Assembly: GCA_023079485.1 (NCBI GenBank) | Contig: CM041115.1 | Coordinates: forward strand, 44,634,305-44,698,304 | DNA from: Archilochus colubris | Taxonomy: Eukaryota; Chordata; Aves; Apodiformes; Trochilidae | Reading direction: 5' to 3' | DNA: 64,000 nt | Shown: in pieces, positions 56,201-61,266 of the stretch | Position numbering within the stretch: position 1 is the stretch's first letter | Layout of the letters: each line of letters begins with the position of its first letter | Notes under the pieces: model-generated | What the model saw: only the letters and a program-made list of their open reading frames with translations | What the model was told of the DNA's origin: nothing | Database searches by the model: none | Position numbers and translations under genes: made by a program

Positions 56201-59049
56201 CTGTTGTGATAAAGACAAATATTTAACTCTCCAAAATCTCTGAAGTGGAAACAGAAGTACTGTGTTTCCTACATACTGTATGGAGAGGCTCAAGCACCTG
56301 GATGGTAGATATCATACTACCATGTTCTAAATGTGGTCCTAAAGTAACAACTAAGAAACACCGAGGATGAAGGCACTTGTCAATCACTGACTTTGATCTT
56401 TGTCACCTAAATGTGGGATGTGAAGAAGCATCTATTTCCAACATGGAATTCATACACCTGACATCCATTCCTTAAGCAAGGTGACTACCTTGCCTACTGT
56501 ACAAATACATATACAAACAGAAATCAGTTGGTATCTCATTTTATACAACACAATGCATAAAGTACTTTGCCAAGATGAGGGATGCTTGATTTCAGTTCCC
56601 ACCACTGCCTAAATGGACTCAGCATATAACTCCCACCTCCCAGCACAGTAGAACAGACCTGTCAAAAACAGACATTCTCAGCACCCTTGAAGGTTGTTAA
56701 AGTCTTCAAAAAAGCTCAAAGAGTCACTGCCTCTGAACAGGTAGGACTATGCACCATGAGAGAAGGGCAGAAGAGACTTGCCTTATGGCCATTTCCCATT
56801 AAAAAACAAAAATATCATTAGGAGTCTTGCAGCAAGGAATGAAAACTTTGATCCCCTCCCAGCCCAATCACTAATACACAGCCATGTTCACATTCTCTGT
56901 TGAGCTTAATCAACCCTTAATTATGCCATGAACACGCAGCCTCAGCAGGACGGAGGAAGTCTGCAACTCATGGCCTCAAAGATGCAGAGCCTGTGCTTGG
57001 CTCCTGCTGGCTCCTAGGAGATCCAGAGGAGGAGGGCATCACCCAGCCTGAGATGTCCCCAATCAGGGACAAAAGCTGATACTGGGGCACACAGGAATGT
57101 TAAAATCTGAAAACACTGATGCAGATGGTGCAAAGTAGGAGGTGGAATTTTCCACTTCAGACTCTCCCACTGGAAATCTAGCCATTTTCCCTCCCTGCCT
57201 GGGCAACAACCAGGGACCAGGAAACCATCAACCTGTTGGTTTGGAGAGGAAGGAGTGAAAGCTGACATTTCATTGCCCAGTTCAGTTGAAGCACCCAGCA
57301 CAGGTGGGTGAAAAAACAATGACTTCATGACTTTGGAAGTGGGGAGGAAGAATCCAGAGGCACGTACCACCAAGCACTACTGGTCTCTTGTTTGCTGAGA
57401 CCTGAACTCCTACATGAGGAAAATGCAGATGCCAGGTATGTGCCCCCCACCTGTCTGTCAGGATCAACTATCCATCTTCAGATACTACCAAAAAAAAAAA
57501 ATGAAGATCATAAACAAAGATCATTAGCCTGCTATCCCTTTGCAGAGGCACTTCTCCTACCTTGTGGGCAGCCAGGATTTCAATTCACCAAACACAAGTG
57601 AATTTACAAGTGAACACACTTGAATTTACCACTAAAACATCCACATGCACCCAAGAGCACCTTCTTGCTCCAAAAACCACACACCTGTGGTCAGATGTGC
57701 ACACAAGCTACATGTGTTGGTATATTATTAAGAGGGATGGGAAACAAATTGCAATACTATAAAATGCAAACACTGGATCTGCATACACTGATTCACCACA
57801 GATGAGGTATTTGAAATAATAAAGTAACATAAAATAAAGCCAAAAAGCTATCTAAAAGTAAAATAAGTAACAGCAGTGCTATAGTGGATGGGTGCACAAG
57901 AGCATTTATGTCTTCATGGCAGATGGAAAGCACACGCACCATGCAATTTGCAGCCTATTTCATCTTGTTTGCAAATTGCATGTGCAACCATACACAATGC
58001 AGAAACTAAAAAGAAAAAACCATATTCAGAAAGTGTTCTGCACATTAAAGTGAGCATTCTGCACACACTTTTCACCCTAAAACTAGGTCAAAGTCTCAGA
58101 CTGCGTAAACATGATTCTCTTGGCTCATTAACTTTAATGACACTGATGGATCATACTTCTGTTATTTGTTTTCTTTCCCCTTGCTGAAACATAAAAAAGC
58201 AATTTTGAGGAAATAAGCACAAATTACAATTTTTGCCCTTCTTTCTCTACATTTCTTTGGCTTTAGATGTAGTTAAAATTTATCTCATTAAAGCCTTTCA
58301 GTGGCAATTCTTCCTAACAATAAACTTGCTGGTCAGTGCCTTTCAATCTCCTTAAAAACTCCTTTATCATATTATAATTTATAATCCTTATTTTCCTAAG
58401 ACTTCCCCACAAAGGAGAACAGTGTCTATGTGTTCAAAAACAGTAACTGACCCTGCCACCAAAGCCACTTATTAACCTTTTTTGCTTTTTTTAAAGAAAG
58501 CAAAATATTTTTCTTCTCATTCTGGTAGGACTTTAGTACATAATTTTTAAAAAATAAATTCCTGTTAGCTGTTGAGACATATTGGAACTAACAAATTCTC
58601 CTTAAATGAAAACAACTGTAACCAGCAGAGCTTTCTGCAGTCACTGCCGTGCAGCTCCCAGAGCTGCTCAGTGAGAGCTACACATGCAAACAGAAGAAAA
58701 AGCCCTAAGCGAGTACAGGAAAAAGAAATAAAGTTTTAAAAATAATAATTTAAGAACAATGGATAATTTGGAGAAAGCTTCTTCTCTCTTAACAAATTTC
58801 AATACCATTATCTACAGAAGAATAACTGACAGTGTGGTTGACTTCTGATAGAAAGAAAATCTACTTCATGCAAGCTCTCATTAGCCACCTGCACAGAAAC
58901 AGACAATGAAAAGAAGGCAGAGCTATTAAGCAAGATTCACTTAAAAGAAGACAGCTTTTTCTACCTGGTCTGGATGCCCTTCTTCGAATCCTCATTTTAG
59001 GTAAGGAAGGCCAAGAGTAATTAAAAGGTGAATCAGAGTCAGAGTCCAT
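10982..59049 (-). CDS. ARHGEF28: Rho guanine nucleotide exchange factor 28, 28 coding exons (short-N-terminus isoform)
   Basis: This is the whole gene model; exons are listed separately. Family knowledge: ARHGEF28 is a cytoplasmic Lbc-type GEF that loads RhoA with GTP, binds focal adhesion kinase, and has been reported to bind neurofilament-light mRNA. Seen here: 28 blocks on the minus strand, each bounded by AG and GT, with matching codon phase at all 27 joins and 4,176 nt in total. Domains by model residue: atypical C1 finger about 329-375, DH about 520-725, PH about 745-863, coiled coil about 1100-1200. Similarity to the human protein was judged from memory, not by alignment. It is strongest from C1 through PH and in the segment around [19 protein letters not shown] residues and the coiled coil. 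The human long form is about 1,700 residues; the missing N-terminus is expected upstream of the window. The extreme C-terminus is uncertain. Confidence 0.95.
11206..13283 (-). other. Intron w27-w28
   Basis: About 2.1 kb with one CR1 fragment at 12566-12735. No further exon recognised, although the human protein suggests about 20 residues between the motifs of w27 and w28. Confidence 0.6.
12566..12735 (-). mobile_element. CR1 LINE fragment
   Basis: The antisense CR1 3' UTR region is recognisable from CCAGGGATGGTGACTTCACC through CTTGTTCTATTTC. It lacks the extreme 3' end. Confidence 0.8.
13284..13584 (-). CDS. ARHGEF28: ARHGEF28 exon w27, C-terminal tail
   Basis: This exon has 301 nt, phase 0 in and phase 1 out, residues 1218-1318. 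The acceptor is a strong pyrimidine tract ending TTCTGCAG and the donor is GTAATT. It encodes [20 protein letters not shown], related to human SESLCHENSFFINEALVQMS, and later [12 protein letters not shown], related to human SEHQVDLKVDPS. Between these motifs the sequence is poorly conserved. Confidence 0.94.
13640..13768 (-). mobile_element. CR1 LINE 3' end fragment
   Basis: GAGTCATAGAGTCACAGAGC followed by TTGAGTTGGAAGGGACCCAC on the plus strand is the CR1 3' end in antisense. It lies immediately upstream of exon w27, starting 56 bp before its acceptor. Confidence 0.85.
15628..16440 (-). mobile_element. CR1 LINE fragment, about 0.8 kb
   Basis: The sense strand is minus. The antisense 3' motif AATCACAGAATGGTTGAGAT is at 15628. 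A reverse-transcriptase C-terminal remnant ([20 protein letters not shown]) lies at 16.2-16.4 kb. The piece stops roughly 150 bp from the coiled-coil exon w26. Confidence 0.9.
16592..17071 (-). CDS. ARHGEF28: ARHGEF28 exon w26, C-terminal coiled coil
   Basis: This is the largest exon at 480 nt (160 codons), phase 0 at both ends, residues 1058-1217. It opens [20 protein letters not shown] and then carries a long Gln/Glu/Arg-rich coiled coil, including [20 protein letters not shown] and [19 protein letters not shown]. It ends [18 protein letters not shown]. It corresponds to the human coiled coil ending in HWKHGRQRS. In this family the C-terminal region mediates oligomerisation and FAK or RNA binding. 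It is GC-rich compared with flanking introns. A 315-codon plus-strand open frame across it is an antisense shadow. Confidence 0.97.
17072..19190 (-). other. Intron w25-w26
   Basis: About 2.1 kb with one CR1 fragment at 17579-17880. The rest shows no exon or repeat I recognise. Confidence 0.8.
17579..17880 (-). mobile_element. CR1 LINE 3' fragment
   Basis: About 300 bp in minus orientation, beginning with AATCACAGAATCTCTCAGGT on the plus strand. It includes the typical antisense 'lead to Cys/Trp, front-line GGGCAGCC' region near 17.73 kb. Confidence 0.88.
19191..19238 (-). CDS. ARHGEF28: ARHGEF28 exon w25 (48 nt)
   Basis: This exon encodes 16 codons, [16 protein letters not shown], phase 0 at both ends, and is almost identical to the human protein. 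The acceptor is TTATTTTCTAG and the donor GTGATT. This helix leads directly into the coiled-coil exon. Only 82 bp of intron separate it from w24. Confidence 0.96.
19321..19359 (-). CDS. ARHGEF28: ARHGEF28 microexon w24 (39 nt)
   Basis: This exon encodes 13 codons, [13 protein letters not shown], with phase 0 at both ends. It parallels human CRNFPGSSQSE. The acceptor is GTTTATTTTAG and the donor GTGAGT. Because it is a multiple of three and symmetric in phase, it could be skipped without changing the frame. Confidence 0.88.
21066..21323 (-). pseudogene. Possible decayed endogenous-retrovirus gag nucleocapsid scrap
   Basis: A minus-strand frame contains a degenerate Cys-x2-Cys...Gly-Trp...Cys arrangement followed by a Pro/Gly-rich stretch ([15 protein letters not shown]). 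This is reminiscent of a retroviral zinc knuckle in which the usual His is replaced by Trp. The stretch is locally GC-rich against AT-rich surroundings. No LTRs, protease, polymerase or envelope could be identified, and frames around it are closed, so it is non-functional if viral at all. It sits in the w23-w24 intron. Confidence 0.3.
21365..21515 (-). mobile_element. CR1 LINE fragment
   Basis: The plus strand shows CTCAAAGCAGGGCTAGGTTC, GAGGTTGCTCAGGGTCTC and CATCTCTGGACAACCTGTTC, in the order expected for an antisense CR1 3' region. Confidence 0.75.
22782..22867 (-). CDS. ARHGEF28: ARHGEF28 exon w23
   Basis: This 86-nt exon enters in phase 1 and leaves in phase 0, residues 1000-1028. It encodes [20 protein letters not shown], then MAGANFEDK. 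It is acidic and probably helical. Similarity to the human TDLAVSDAGEKVE region is modest, but the splice sites (TTATTTGTTAG acceptor, GTATTG donor) and phase fit both neighbours. Confidence 0.85.
23580..23711 (-). CDS. ARHGEF28: ARHGEF28 exon w22
   Basis: This exon has 132 nt, phase 1 in and out, residues 956-1000. It opens [12 protein letters not shown], aligned with human ESLQVAVKASQM, then becomes variable and acidic. The acceptor is GTTTCTTTAG and the donor GTGAGT. The exon lies only about 65 bp from a long CR1 insertion in the preceding intron. Confidence 0.94.
23712..26307 (-). other. Intron w21-w22
   Basis: About 2.6 kb, more than half of it the CR1 copy at 23776-25265. The remainder is unremarkable. 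The next short introns (22868-23579, 26491-27358, 27451-28136, 28316-29036) hold no feature beyond the listed poly-T. A small GTGCCATTGG/GTGTCCATTGG near-duplication sits at 26634-26690. Confidence 0.75.
23776..25265 (-). mobile_element. CR1 LINE fragment, about 1.5 kb
   Basis: The sense strand is minus. The 3' end starts beside TATCATAGATCGATTTGGGT on the plus strand, the usual CR1 3' motif in antisense. A decayed reverse-transcriptase C-terminal peptide ([31 protein letters not shown]) is readable at 24.2-24.5 kb. The far end grades into unrelated sequence near 25.27 kb. It is inactive. Confidence 0.9.
26308..26490 (-). CDS. ARHGEF28: ARHGEF28 exon w21, helical linker
   Basis: This exon has 183 nt, phase 1 in and out, residues 895-956. 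It encodes [20 protein letters not shown], then [19 protein letters not shown] and [13 protein letters not shown]. These are close matches to the human protein throughout. The acceptor is TTTTCATTGACAG and the donor GTGAGT. Confidence 0.96.
27359..27450 (-). CDS. ARHGEF28: ARHGEF28 exon w20, acidic linker after PH
   Basis: This 92-nt exon enters in phase 2 and leaves in phase 1, residues 864-895. It encodes [20 protein letters not shown] and ends SRIQKCQ. It matches the human CPEEKGGRTSESDEDKRKAEA region. The donor is GTGTAG, weaker than its neighbours, but the phase and the joined Glu codon are correct. The acceptor is ATCTTTGCAG. Confidence 0.94.
28137..28315 (-). CDS. ARHGEF28: ARHGEF28 exon w19, PH domain C-terminal half
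   Basis: This exon has 179 nt, phase 0 in and phase 2 out, residues 805-864. It encodes [20 protein letters not shown], then [20 protein letters not shown] and [17 protein letters not shown]. The last is the C-terminal PH helix with the conserved Trp. In Lbc-family GEFs this PH domain binds activated RhoA through a hydrophobic patch; that role is family knowledge. The acceptor is TTTCCCCCAG and the donor GTAGGG. Confidence 0.97.
28370..28405. repeat. T-rich tract with more than 20 consecutive T
   Basis: TTTTTCTCTTTTTCT followed by a long T run lies about 55 bp upstream (in transcript order) of exon w19's acceptor. It reads as poly-A in the transcript. Confidence 0.9.
29037..29113 (-). CDS. 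ARHGEF28: ARHGEF28 exon w18, PH domain strands
   Basis: This 77-nt exon enters in phase 1 and leaves in phase 0, residues 779-804. It encodes [18 protein letters not shown], then KYIFAAV, the central beta strands of the PH domain. The [16 protein letters not shown] motif is common to Lbc-family GEFs. The acceptor is CTCATTTTAAG and the donor GTAAGT. Confidence 0.95.
29196..29364. mobile_element. MITE-like non-autonomous DNA transposon with 34-bp terminal inverted repeats
   Basis: The left end reads TATAGTGTAACAAGGCAACC and continues AGGTGCCACTAATT. The right end at 29331-29364 is its reverse complement with a single mismatch in 34 bases. Both flanks are CCCTAA (29190-29195 and 29365-29370), which fits a target-site duplication. 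It could be read as 8 bp (CCCTAATA) if the terminal TA is assigned to the target. The 169-bp element has no coding capacity. An 8-bp duplication would suggest the hAT superfamily, but this is not settled. Confidence 0.8.
29917..29933. repeat. (TA)8 microsatellite
   Basis: A pure TA run within the intron between w17 and w18. Confidence 0.9.
30241..30495 (-). CDS. ARHGEF28: ARHGEF28 exon w17, end of DH and start of PH
   Basis: This exon has 255 nt, phase 1 in and out, residues 694-779. It encodes [20 protein letters not shown] and [18 protein letters not shown], which complete the DH domain. After a short linker [20 protein letters not shown] and the [14 protein letters not shown] strand begin the PH domain near residue 745. 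It is near-identical to the human protein. The acceptor is TTTCATACAG and the donor GTATTC. Confidence 0.97.
31374..31491 (-). CDS. ARHGEF28: ARHGEF28 exon w16, DH domain conserved region 3
   Basis: This exon has 118 nt, phase 0 in and phase 1 out, residues 655-694. It encodes [20 protein letters not shown], then [19 protein letters not shown]. The [10 protein letters not shown] signature is the most conserved helix of DH domains and contacts the Rho switch regions, so catalytic function is expected to be intact. The acceptor is TCTATGCAG and the donor GTGAAT. Confidence 0.97.
31866..31988 (-). CDS. ARHGEF28: ARHGEF28 exon w15, DH domain
   Basis: This exon has 123 nt, phase 0 at both ends, residues 614-654. 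It encodes [20 protein letters not shown], then [20 protein letters not shown]. The acceptor chosen is TTGTTCAG at 31989-31991. A second AG seven bases further in would break the frame and drop the conserved Phe-Ser. The donor is a consensus GTAAGT. Confidence 0.96.
32873..33123 (-). CDS. ARHGEF28: ARHGEF28 exon w14, DH domain conserved region 1
   Basis: This exon has 251 nt, phase 1 in and phase 0 out, residues 530-613. It encodes [20 protein letters not shown], then the [20 protein letters not shown] and [12 protein letters not shown] segments, and ends RIGDILVQQ. This is the first conserved helix (CR1) and following helices of a RhoGEF catalytic domain, near-identical to human ARHGEF28. 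The acceptor is TCTATACCACAG and the donor GTAGCA. Confidence 0.97.
33606..33746 (-). CDS. ARHGEF28: ARHGEF28 exon w13, start of DH domain
   Basis: This exon has 141 nt, phase 1 in and out, residues 483-530. The acceptor is TTATGTTTTGTCATAG and the donor GTTAGT. It contains [13 protein letters not shown] and [15 protein letters not shown], the conserved lead into the DH domain. The first helix of the Dbl-homology fold begins near the [11 protein letters not shown] segment. Confidence 0.95.
34413..34476. repeat. Purine-rich microsatellite, (GCAA)n core
   Basis: An AAGAAAGCAAG-type purine-rich region resolves into about six uninterrupted AGCA units at 34440-34466. It is located in the w12-w13 side of the 34-kb intron cluster, just downstream of w12. 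Confidence 0.9.
34630..34751 (-). CDS. ARHGEF28: ARHGEF28 exon w12, serine-rich linker
   Basis: This exon has 122 nt, phase 2 in and phase 1 out, residues 442-483. The acceptor is TTTCTGCTCTAG and the donor GTGAGA. It encodes [20 protein letters not shown], then [20 protein letters not shown]. It aligns with the human SESDHNSCRSRSHSDELLQSMG...TESFIMED stretch. Confidence 0.94.
34853..34997 (-). CDS. ARHGEF28: ARHGEF28 exon w11, linker C1 to DH
   Basis: This exon has 145 nt, phase 1 in and phase 2 out, residues 394-442. The acceptor is TTTGCCTCACAG and the donor GTAGAG. The peptide runs [38 protein letters not shown] and then KSVPSASCE. It matches the human serine/proline linker with its VPVG..TGRRE and SRSVP motifs. 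It is predicted disordered. Confidence 0.92.
35564..35612 (-). CDS. ARHGEF28: ARHGEF28 exon w10, small post-C1 exon
   Basis: This 49-nt exon enters in phase 0 and leaves in phase 1. The acceptor is CTTTTTCCAG-like and the donor a consensus GTAAGT. It encodes [16 protein letters not shown], corresponding to human KFQEKYNKNKPQT right after the C1 finger. Confidence 0.93.
36997..37052 (-). CDS. ARHGEF28: ARHGEF28 exon w9: second half of C1 zinc finger
   Basis: This 56-nt exon enters in phase 1 and leaves in phase 0. The acceptor is TTCTCTTTCAG and the donor GTAACT. It encodes [18 protein letters not shown] and supplies the remaining ligands: Cys-x4-His-x2-Cys-x6-Cys. All eight zinc ligands are present, so the C1 finger (model residues 329-375) should be intact. 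The join to w8 creates a His codon that is not a ligand. Confidence 0.95.
37404..37536 (-). CDS. ARHGEF28: ARHGEF28 exon w8: first half of C1 zinc finger
   Basis: This exon has 133 nt, phase 0 in and phase 1 out, residues 315-359. It starts [20 protein letters not shown] and carries the first C1 ligands: His329, a CxxC pair (PCMAC) and the next Cys in LQCS. Spacing is His-x12-Cys-x2-Cys-x11-Cys. The 11-residue gap is shorter than in a canonical C1 domain, consistent with the atypical, non-phorbol-binding C1 of Lbc-type GEFs. The acceptor used is GATGAAG, the first AG after a long pyrimidine tract. The donor is GTGAGT. Confidence 0.95.
37946..37969 (+). repeat. Three ATTCTRTG units, orphan CR1 tail
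   Basis: Three tandem 8-bp units read ATTCTGTG, ATTCTATG, ATTCTGTG on the plus strand. This is the CR1 3' tail in sense orientation. I cannot recognise a CR1 body upstream, so it is probably a very short 5'-truncated insertion. Confidence 0.7.
38986..39109 (-). CDS. ARHGEF28: ARHGEF28 exon w7, immediately before the C1 domain
   Basis: This exon has 124 nt, phase 2 in and phase 0 out, residues 273-314. The acceptor is CTCTCTTTCAG and the donor GTAATT. It encodes [19 protein letters not shown], then [19 protein letters not shown]. Both are near-identical to human ARHGEF28. The [11 protein letters not shown] stretch is a conserved Lbc-family segment preceding the zinc finger. Confidence 0.96.
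39419..39527. repeat. Tandem array of a 20-bp unit, about 5.5 copies
   Basis: The consensus is close to ACATCCCTATGGCTCACRGC, with two to three substitutions between copies. It lies in the intron between microexon w6 and exon w7, about 190 bp downstream of w6. Confidence 0.95.
39713..39752 (-). CDS. ARHGEF28: ARHGEF28 microexon w6
   Basis: This 40-nt exon enters in phase 1 and leaves in phase 2. The acceptor is TTTTGCAG and the donor GTATGG. It encodes [12 protein letters not shown], matching human KAYSLSEPPREN. It restores the phase between w5 and w7, which otherwise cannot be joined. That phase rescue is the strongest evidence that the microexon is real. Confidence 0.92.
39753..43002 (-). 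other. Intron w5-w6
   Basis: About 3.25 kb with one CR1 fragment at 41998-42235. No exon was recognised; the phase of w5 and w6 match directly, so none is needed. The neighbouring intron 39110-39712 holds the 20-bp tandem array. Confidence 0.75.
41998..42235 (-). mobile_element. CR1 LINE 3' fragment
   Basis: TCACAGAATCATAGCATGGT followed by TTGGGCTGGAAGGAGCTGTA on the plus strand marks the 3' end in antisense. Homology continues to the GTGGGGCATCCACAGC-like stretch near 42.17 kb. Confidence 0.88.
43003..43114 (-). CDS. ARHGEF28: ARHGEF28 exon w5, basic-serine linker
   Basis: This exon has 112 nt, phase 0 in and phase 1 out. The acceptor follows CAATTTTTTGTAG and the donor is GTCAGT. It encodes [20 protein letters not shown], which matches the human [14 protein letters not shown] motif almost exactly, and then diverges. 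The RSRSYS core looks like a basophilic-kinase or 14-3-3 type sequence; that is an inference from the motif only. No long open frame covers this exon, so it is easily missed without splice reasoning. Confidence 0.92.
43115..46942 (-). other. Introns w3-w4 and w4-w5
   Basis: 43115-44389 and 44535-46942. AT-rich, with no recognisable mobile element and no additional exon required by phase. Confidence 0.75.
44390..44534 (-). CDS. ARHGEF28: ARHGEF28 exon w4, linker
   Basis: This exon has 145 nt, phase 2 in and phase 0 out, residues 174-222. The acceptor is CTGCTTCAG and the donor GTATTT. The peptide opens [17 protein letters not shown] and ends near [10 protein letters not shown]. The opening is clearly related to the human SSSLDALDADS segment, and the exon is shorter than the matching human stretch. 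The region is low-complexity with no recognised domain. Confidence 0.9.
46943..47247 (-). CDS. ARHGEF28: ARHGEF28 exon w3, variable linker
   Basis: This exon has 305 nt, phase 0 in and phase 2 out, residues 73-174. The acceptor is a tandem TAG-CAG, so the exon may begin at 47247 or 47244. The donor is GTATGG. The peptide is Ser/Pro-rich and poorly conserved. It starts near [15 protein letters not shown], contains a [19 protein letters not shown] segment and ends in the basic DMKRRS, which continues into the [10 protein letters not shown] of the next exon, as in the human KKRSSSLDAL region. It is probably an unstructured linker between the N-terminal region and C1, and a likely target of kinases, though no specific site can be claimed. 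Confidence 0.9.
47974..50895 (-). mobile_element. CR1 LINE, long 5'-truncated copy
   Basis: The sense strand is minus. The 3' end at 47974 shows ATTCTGTG/ATTCTATG tail units. Moving 5', decayed pieces of the second ORF are visible: a reverse-transcriptase C-terminal part ([36 protein letters not shown]) at 48.1-48.6 kb, a reverse-transcriptase N-terminal part ([19 protein letters not shown]) near 49.4 kb, and an endonuclease part ([13 protein letters not shown]) near 50.8 kb. Frames are broken by stops and shifts, so it is inactive. The element ends within the endonuclease domain. It lies in the intron between w2 and w3. Confidence 0.93.
52030..52160 (-). CDS. ARHGEF28: ARHGEF28 exon w2
   Basis: This exon has 131 nt, phase 1 in and phase 0 out, model residues 29-72. 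The acceptor follows a clear pyrimidine tract (TTTTTTGCAG) and the donor is GTAAGC. It encodes [18 protein letters not shown] and then [12 protein letters not shown]. Both stretches resemble the human DILKK...PPSTLLAA and [12 protein letters not shown] segments just before the serine-rich linker. This is the first exon in the window that clearly matches the long human isoform, so in full-length transcripts it should be joined to an upstream exon outside or unseen in this window. Confidence 0.93.
52161..58964 (-). other. Intron w1-w2
   Basis: About 6.8 kb with a diverged CR1 end at 53388-53520. No further exon could be supported. A plus-strand CAAG-GTAAGC at about 56.19 kb and several open frames here lack partners. 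In long-isoform transcripts some of this may be skipped together with w1. The intron 47248-52029 between w2 and w3 is mostly the long CR1. Confidence 0.7.
53388..53520 (-). mobile_element. CR1 LINE 3' fragment, diverged
   Basis: The plus strand shows ATCACAGACTCAGACAGCAA, then ATCACTTCGTCCAACCCATC and CAGGTTGCTCAAAGCTCCAT. This is an older, diverged antisense CR1 end. Confidence 0.7.
58965..59049 (-). CDS. ARHGEF28: ARHGEF28 exon w1: alternative first coding exon
   Basis: The ATG at 59049 lies in a good context (AAAATGG) and opens 28 codons beginning [18 protein letters not shown], followed by a basic RIRRRASRP stretch. The exon ends in phase 1 at a GTAGAA donor. That phase fits the entry of exon w2 exactly, giving a Glu codon across the join. 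No AG acceptor lies between the pyrimidine-rich stretch upstream and the ATG, so this reads as a first exon rather than an internal one. The peptide has no counterpart I recall in the human long isoform. Expected product: an isoform lacking the ankyrin-like N-terminus but keeping C1, DH, PH and coiled coil. The 5' untranslated boundary and promoter are unknown. Confidence 0.6.
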
Positions 59050-61150
59050 TTTTGTGTTAAATAAAAAGAGAGGAGATTCCCAAAATTGCACTTGTTGTTC
59101 TCTATAGCAAGTTAATTCTAAGAGTGATGTAAAATAAAGGAATGGGCAAAAAAGAATAGCCCACTAAACACTGGGGAGGGACAAGCTGTAAATATTTGCT
59201 CTCTTCAGGCGTCCCGGCATGTAGACAGATCAGGCTGCAAATATTAAGGCAGAAGCAGGGAGGTTAAAGTATGAGATCTTCAAGTGGAGCTGTTGCATCG
59301 TGGTCCAGAGCTATTTGAAAGGTCACTGTGTGCCAATGAATCATTAACTCACCTTTCCATTTTGATGTAAATGAAAACAATAAGAACTGAGTAAGGAATG
59401 AGAAAATAGGTCTCAAAAGTAAACAAACTATTGCAAGTTTTTCAAAGCTTTGTTTTGATGTTAAAAGTGGGGTTTACAAGGACTCTCAAATTAAGGAGAG
59501 GCAGAGAGCTAGAATTAAAGAAGCCAAAGCACTACACTAAAAGCACTAATCAATCTCCTGTACCCTGTATTGCTGCAGAGTAAATTCTCTCACAATTTAC
59601 AGCTTTGGCAGACCCTGTGAAGTTGCAGCTGAAAAAGCAGTGATAACCCACTCAAAGTCTTTCACTGCTATCTATCTAGCTGAAATAAGCTTAAAGCTTA
59701 AGTATTATAAAGAAAGATTAAACTGTCACTACATGAGCTCTCTTTCCAATAATATTTAGTCTGAATAGTGTTTTATCCTTCACAAAGTCACCATGTTAGA
59801 CAGCGAATTGTAATGTTTTTGTAGAGCTGGCACCTTTACAGCTCTGGTCTAACCTCACAGCAATACACAATACAGCTAGTGACTAATTTATAACAAATCC
59901 TCCATTCTCATACAGTCTCCCTGAACAACTCGATGGCAATTAGTATTCAGTAGGAACTCATTATCCCTTCCCCCAACATCTTTACACTACACAAACTTCT
60001 CTTTTTTTAACAGGCTCAGATGTGGCTACACAAGAGCTAAAACAAAATAACATGTCCACTATTTCTTAGCCAATTCCACCAAACATTGCTTTTAGTTACC
60101 CCACAATGTATGTGTTTTTGTATTCCATATAAAGGAAAAGAGAGAATGCAGATCAGCTTAAATGTCAGTTTTTGGAAGATGATGACATTTGAGCTTGTTA
60201 ACATTCCTTACTTCACTTCAATTATTTTTCAGGCTGCTGAGGTCTGCAGAGCTACTTCTGTATTGTGTTTCAAGTGATTCCTCAATTCACATTTCAGTAA
60301 GAAATAACAATGTATTTATTGAAAGAAAATAATGCAATTCAAATGCAAATTAAATTCAAAACCCATTAGAAAAACACCTATCAAGTTTTCAGGGATAAAA
60401 TAATTATACTACAAGCACTTCATAAAGTGCACAAATTACATAAAACATACTTGAAACACATAATTGTTCTGCCCTTCCCTTAACTGAAGTTCTGCCAGCT
60501 TTGTTAGGCTTGAAAAGAATAATTTGCCCCAGACACTGAAAGGCTTGGACTTTCACTTTAAATATTAGACACTCCCATAGACTTTGATTTTTATATATAA
60601 TTAACAGCCCGGGGGAAATAAAACAGACAATGGGTGACTGAAAATACAGAGAGGATATAAATCCACACTTTCAGCATCCACTTCAAAATATCTCCACTCC
60701 CTCAAATGTCAGGTTCAAATTGCACGGACAAATCCCCTGGGCATCCAGGAATGCAAGCACTGACGTGCACCTTCCCACCTGCACACCATCCAGGACACTC
60801 GCCTGCCTCCTGTTGTGGCCACGTTTTGAAGGAAAAGGAAAGGACAGCACGTATTTGTTGGATCATTTGTTCTCTTAGGAAATGTCTTCAACTGCCCCAA
60901 AACAAAAGATTTCCCCTCTACGCAGCAGTTCTTCCTAAGTGTGCTCTCTTGCTCATGGCGTAAATTTAACACCAACAAGAATAAAAGCTTCAGCTTCAGA
61001 GGCAGTGCAAAAGGCAGTGTTCCATGGGCAAACAGCAGCTTACATTTAGAGAGAGACGTATGTTTTACAGTGGCTTCAAAATTTCTCACCCTTAGATTTT
61101 AGCAACTATTCCTTTCTTCTGCTTTATGAGAAATGGTAAATTTTGCTTAC

Positions 61151-61266
61151 TTCTGTGGTATCTTCACTTATGAGTCTTTTCTCTAAATTGACCAATTCTA
61201 TTTTTTTTCCACTTATACATTCAGCTAATTTTTTTTTTACTCTCTCCCACTGCTCTTCATGGGCTT
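61151..61266 (-). other. Unplaced exon-like block
   Basis: A 116-nt stretch is open in one frame for 38 codons (AHEEQWERVKKKLAECISGK, then KIELVNLEKRLISEDTTE). It is flanked by an acceptor with an upstream pyrimidine-rich region (TTATCCCTTCCTGGATTAAACAG) and a consensus GTAAGC donor. Phase is 1 in and 0 out. The peptide is charged and helical-looking. It could be an upstream ARHGEF28 exon, but its exit phase cannot join w2 directly. It could also belong to an unrelated or chance open frame in AT-rich DNA with long A runs. Confidence 0.3.
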
